Below, in pieces: positions 62,001-64,000 of a stretch of 64,000 nt of DNA. Position numbers and translations under genes: made by a program. The DNA lies in NCBI RefSeq assembly GCF_964355755.1, contig NC_092673.1, forward strand, positions 20,837,001-20,901,000. The letters run 5' to 3'. The notes under the pieces are model-generated. The model had not been told where the DNA came from and did no database searches. It saw only the letters and a list, made by a program, of their open reading frames with translations. Each line of letters begins with the position of its first letter. The first letter of the stretch is position 1. This stretch comes from Antedon mediterranea. Taxonomy: Eukaryota > Echinodermata > Crinoidea > Comatulida > Antedonidae.

Positions 62001-63974
62001 GTCTTAGATTCGGGAATTCAAAAGTAAGAATGTTCTGTGTATAAACAAAATGTCTCTGATCTGTAAACATGAATATTTATTACTTTTGTTTCTCTAGTTC
62101 TAGCTTACTTGGTAAAAGATACTAGTTTATATTAGTAATAGGCATATATCCAGTATCAAGAATCGGCTTTATCTTTAATGCACTGCCCCAGTTATTCACT
62201 TACAGTATATTTCCCCAAATTTATAGGCCTATTAAGTTACTAATTTCACGAAAGTACTTAGTTTTTATTTTATTTCTAACGTATACCTGCAAACAGGAAT
62301 TTGCACTAAAGGAAAACTGTGTTCGAGCAGACGTGAGGGTTGTCGACGAGTTCACTAGACATTGCGTTGAAGTAGAAGATGCTTATAACAGTACCATTTC
62401 AACAGGCTTTCTATTCCAACCAGGTAATGTTTCAATGTGGGTGTAACTCATTCGATTTTTATATTATTTCAAGTTAGCAATTTGTTAAATGTTGTATAAC
62501 GAATCTATTAATTTATCAAAATGTAGAATTTGCAAGCTCAGAAGACCGCCAAATGGATGCATTAATCTCCAGCAATGTCGCTCCACACTACACCAATTTC
62601 ACTTTAGGTAGGTTTTCATAAGGATTATAGCAAATAGCTTGATTTCTCGGGGAACTTCATTGCTCAATATGTGATTGAGAGCAATAGCGCCACCACCAGA
62701 ATATAAAGTTTTTTATTATACGGCGCTATTGCTCCCAAACTCTTCCCATCATGCATCGTTCAGGCTACTTGCGATAAACCTTATTAATATAGCTCAAGTA
62801 ATCTATTCATTTAATTCTTATTTTTACCAATCCCTTAAAACTAAACCGGAAGGTATGGAAGCACACTTATCAATATAGGTTTCAATAGTGTTACCGTATA
62901 CGGTATATTAGCTGTCTATATAAGAATATTATCTTTCCCGCTCAACTTTCCTTCCCAAATCCTAGTCTGAATATTCACTTATTTTAAATTATTTCCAGAT
63001 TTATGGGAAGGTTACTTGAAAGAAACCCTTCGTCATTGGTCAAATGTTTACGGCGACATTAACGTCATTGCCGGCCCAGCTTTTGATTACAATGCAGATG
63101 GTCTGGCTGATGATGCAATGGCTCTTAGTATCAAAAAGTAGGATCAGTCTTATCTTTATTTTTATCATTTTAATTTGCTTAACTAAGGCCGTGTTTCCGC
63201 AGCCAAAACAAAATTGCGCATGATTAATACCAACCAACCAGATGCCCAATCACAACAATTTGTCCTCCAGGTCAAAGGTTAACAATTATCGCATTTATCC
63301 GATAATTATTAGATTTGAAAATTATATCGGTAAATTTTTTTCCGTTTCCACAGGCAGTTTATTGGTTAGTTATCGGTTAATTTTATCGGTTAATTTCTGG
63401 TTGCGAAAACACGGCCTTATACTCATCATCATCATCATTCATTCATTAATATCGTCTTCATTATCATGGGCATTGTCATCTGTATTATTCTTATTTCTTT
63501 TTAAAATGTCTCAAATTGGAAAGAAAAGGAAGAAAACAATCAATGATTGTTGTTATCGCCTTGCCCTCTTCATCGTTGTCTATATCATCGTCGTCGTCCA
63601 TCGATCCCGTTGTCCATCGCTTTTGTCGTCCATCGCTCTTGTCGTCCATCGCTCTTGTCGTCCATTCCGCTCTTCTCCGTTCCGCTCGTCGTCCATCGCT
63701 TTCGTCGTCCACCGCCCTCGTCACCAATATTTTTCGCTAATCGCTCTTGCCGTCGTTGTCATTGTAACATTAGTAAGAATTAGGAAAATGAGCTTTATTC
63801 ATTGAGTGACATCTTATTACTTTCAATAGCTCGACAATAGATGGACAACTCGTACCAACTCATTATTACGCTGTAGTGACTCGATGTATTGATGGAGAGT
63901 TGAACCTAGACTGTCCCAAACTTGAGATGATCGCTTTTATCCTACGCCACATGGACGGCATTCAAACGTGCAAA
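47864..63974 (+). CDS. ENPP1/3-type ectonucleotide pyrophosphatase/phosphodiesterase without somatomedin-B domains (3' end outside window)
   Basis: Twenty-four exons in phase, 741 residues: 47864-47881, 49029-49055, 50360-50477, 51994-52078, 53423-53520, 53939-54018, 54371-54487, 56992-57067, 57258-57291, 57494-57559, 57709-57781, 58025-58177, 58688-58760, 58935-58975, 59578-59699, 59843-59906, 60012-60099, 60223-60410, 61243-61297, 61818-61972, 62297-62423, 62527-62607, 62999-63137, 63830-63974. A 15-residue cytoplasmic tail and a Gly-rich membrane segment ([20 protein letters not shown]) predict a type II ectoenzyme. Catalytic zinc ligands and nucleophile are present: Asp95 (LISLDGF), Thr133 (VTFPNHY), Asp252/His256 (DEPDHAGH), Asp299/His300 (ADHGM), His405 (GGTHGY). 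The nuclease-like domain follows, with a Ca-loop-like [10 protein letters not shown]; its end lies to the right. Family members hydrolyse nucleotide pyrophosphate or phosphodiester bonds. The two somatomedin-B domains of ENPP1/3 are missing. Confidence 0.9.
47882..50359. other. ENPP introns 1 and 2 with the 27-nt exon 2 between
   Basis: 2.5 kb holding only the tiny exon 49029-49055. A C-run lies at 48104-48116, repeated AGGCCTAGGCCT motifs at 47922 and 48759, and a TA microsatellite at 50058-50094. The short ORFs here have no recognisable homology. Confidence 0.55.
50540..51880. repeat. 20-bp minisatellite with higher-order structure, ENPP intron 3
   Basis: More than 60 units of ATAATGTTCGTTTACATTCT with variants (GCTCG, TTTG, CTGTAAT). 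A longer block marked by TTACATTAATGTCTATAATG recurs at about 50871, 51281, 51611 and 51736, so segments of several units were themselves duplicated. It fills the intron between the membrane-anchor exon and the exon before the catalytic domain. Confidence 0.95.
52857..52985. repeat. 41-bp tandem repeat, three copies
   Basis: CGATCTAAAGTCCATGGCAT and CCATGCTCGCTGCTAA recur at about 52857, 52898 and 52939; the third copy has a small insertion. In the ENPP intron between 52078 and 53423. Confidence 0.9.
53690..53885 (+). mobile_element. Possible LINE 3' tail
   Basis: Ends CTAAATAAATGTTGAATGAA TGAAT, a simple-repeat tail after AT-rich 3' UTR-like sequence. No coding part is attached. Confidence 0.35.
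54168..54331. mobile_element. MITE family C, copy 2, in an ENPP intron
   Basis: AAAGCTTGGTTCCCACTAGG at the left, CTAGTGGGAAGCAAGC at the right, with CGCTTGTGATTCGTCAACTC inside. It ends 39 bp before exon 54371-54487. Confidence 0.85.
54600..55265. repeat. Left arm of a foldback: C-rich GGACAACTACCCCC array
   Basis: About 35 units of roughly 15-17 bp reading GGACAACTACCCCC with insertions of TTAGG or CCCGG. Within it a block of about 240 bp repeats once (compare 54786-54960 with 54993-55160). The complementary G-rich array lies at 56697-56965. Confidence 0.9.
55600..55835. repeat. Degenerate repeat with AATAAACGGCGATC motifs
   Basis: Several AATAAACGG-like words lead to CAATAAATACGGTAC at the right edge. 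A related word run is seen at 30095-30180 (TATCGAATAAACAACC, GAGGGGCATTTATT). Probably a decayed DNA transposon family. Confidence 0.4.
55868..56655. mobile_element. Inner inverted-repeat element built on GAAAAGGGAGACCC repeats
   Basis: Left arm: AAAAACGGGTGTTTCG, then ACCCGAGACCAGAGACC, then about 14 units of TACGAAAAGGGAGACCC (to 56215). Right arm (56545-56655): the same parts in reverse complement, ending GTTTCGAAACACCCGTTAAA. The centre is AT-rich unique DNA. It lies inside the outer foldback. Confidence 0.85.
56697..56965. repeat. Right arm of the foldback: GGGGGTAGTTGTCC array
   Basis: Units read GGGGGTAGTTGTCC with CTAA or CCGG spacers, the reverse complement of the 54600-55265 array. 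It starts with a 14-base G run. It ends about 25 bp upstream of ENPP exon 56992-57067. Confidence 0.9.
58425..58632. mobile_element. MITE-like inverted repeat in an ENPP intron
   Basis: Left AAAGCTGTTTTCTTGTCGAC and right GTTAACAGGAAAACAGACTT are inverted with mismatches; CGACGATCG-rich palindromic sequence lies inside. It ends 55 bp before exon 58688-58760. Confidence 0.6.
59051..59401. mobile_element. MITE family B, complete copy
   Basis: Begins TTAAAGTTATATTGTCCCCT and ends GGGGGACAATACATCTTTAA, a clear inverted pair about 350 bp apart. In the ENPP intron between 58975 and 59578. Confidence 0.75.
60329..60856 (+). repeat. Six 88-bp copies of an ENPP exon end with its splice donor
   Basis: The 3' end of exon 60223-60410 plus six intron bases (60329-60416) is followed by five near-perfect copies at 60417, 60505, 60593, 60681 and 60769. 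Each begins GATACCAATTGAATGCCC and ends with TATG-GTAAGT, so six equivalent donors stand in a row. Past the first donor the frame reads into TGA at 60426-60428. Confidence 0.97.
61382..61655. mobile_element. MITE family C, copy 3 plus a partial tandem copy
   Basis: AACTTTGTTCCCACTTAGAT opens the first copy, which closes at about 61545 with AGTGGGAACCAAGCTT; a further right half follows (TTGTGATTGGTCAACTCGCT). In the ENPP intron between 61297 and 61818. Confidence 0.75.
63184..63419. mobile_element. MITE with AAGGCCGTGTTT ends
   Basis: Left TAAGGCCGTGTTTCCGCAGC and right GGTTGCGAAAACACGGCCTT are inverted, 236 bp apart. Inside are TTATCGGTTA words. In the ENPP intron between 63137 and 63830. 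Confidence 0.85.
63590..63725. repeat. Short tandem repeat CGTCCATCGCTCTTGT
   Basis: About eight units of 16-18 bp based on CGTCCATCGCTCTTGT. It explains the long ORFs on both strands in this intron. Confidence 0.85.
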
Positions 63975-64000
63975 GTAAGTGGATTTATCAATCTCTCATT

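Noticed and set aside
63242-63805. 187-codon plus-strand ORF, the longest in the window
   Set aside because: Covers a MITE end and the CGTCCATCGC array inside an ENPP intron; low-complexity composition and open frames on the other strand.

Overview
This is eukaryotic DNA from an animal nuclear genome. It is AT-rich, and its genes are broken into many short exons with GT-AG introns. The gene set (attractin, NOC3L, mitochondrial ribosomal protein L43, BNIP3, a secreted proteinase K-like subtilase, an ENPP-type ectophosphodiesterase) is that of a metazoan. The high intron density, dense small inverted-repeat transposons and foldback elements suggest a marine invertebrate deuterostome, most likely an echinoderm. 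That placement is inference; the species cannot be read from the sequence.

Layout. 1-13074 (minus): the first seven coding exons of an attractin-like gene (signal peptide, EGF, CUB, EGF, start of the kelch propeller); the rest lies beyond the left edge. 13075-13499: a short head-to-head gap. 13500-26897 (plus): NOC3L, complete apart from an uncertain two-codon first exon, with two tRNA-Val(AAC)-like genes in one intron. 27718-28825 (minus): MRPL43, three exons. 28826-29385: a second head-to-head gap, with an ACGTG motif just upstream of BNIP3. 29386-36700 (plus): BNIP3, six exons. 40873-45119 (minus): a secreted subtilisin/proteinase K-like protease, seven exons, with full propeptide and catalytic residues. 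47864-63974 (plus): 24 exons of an ENPP1/3-type ectonucleotide pyrophosphatase/phosphodiesterase, running off the right edge.

The six genes do not form one pathway. Two pairs are divergent (attractin/NOC3L and MRPL43/BNIP3) and may share promoter DNA.

Between and inside the genes the window is crowded with mobile and repetitive DNA. There is a palindromic MITE family with CTCTGTCTACACTATCAAA ends in nine places, one copy split by a tRNA-derived SINE. A second family has ends reading AAGATGTATTGTCCCC. Several other inverted-repeat elements, LINE fragments, a 1.3 kb minisatellite and a nested foldback structure are also present. The most unusual spots are an exon end of the ENPP gene repeated six times as an 88-bp unit with its splice donor (60329-60856), the absence of somatomedin-B exons in that gene with a minisatellite filling the intron where they would lie, the nested foldback in another ENPP intron (54600-56965), and an ~890 bp palindrome between attractin and NOC3L (14049-14938). 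Exons were assigned by hand from reading frame, splice signals and family resemblance.
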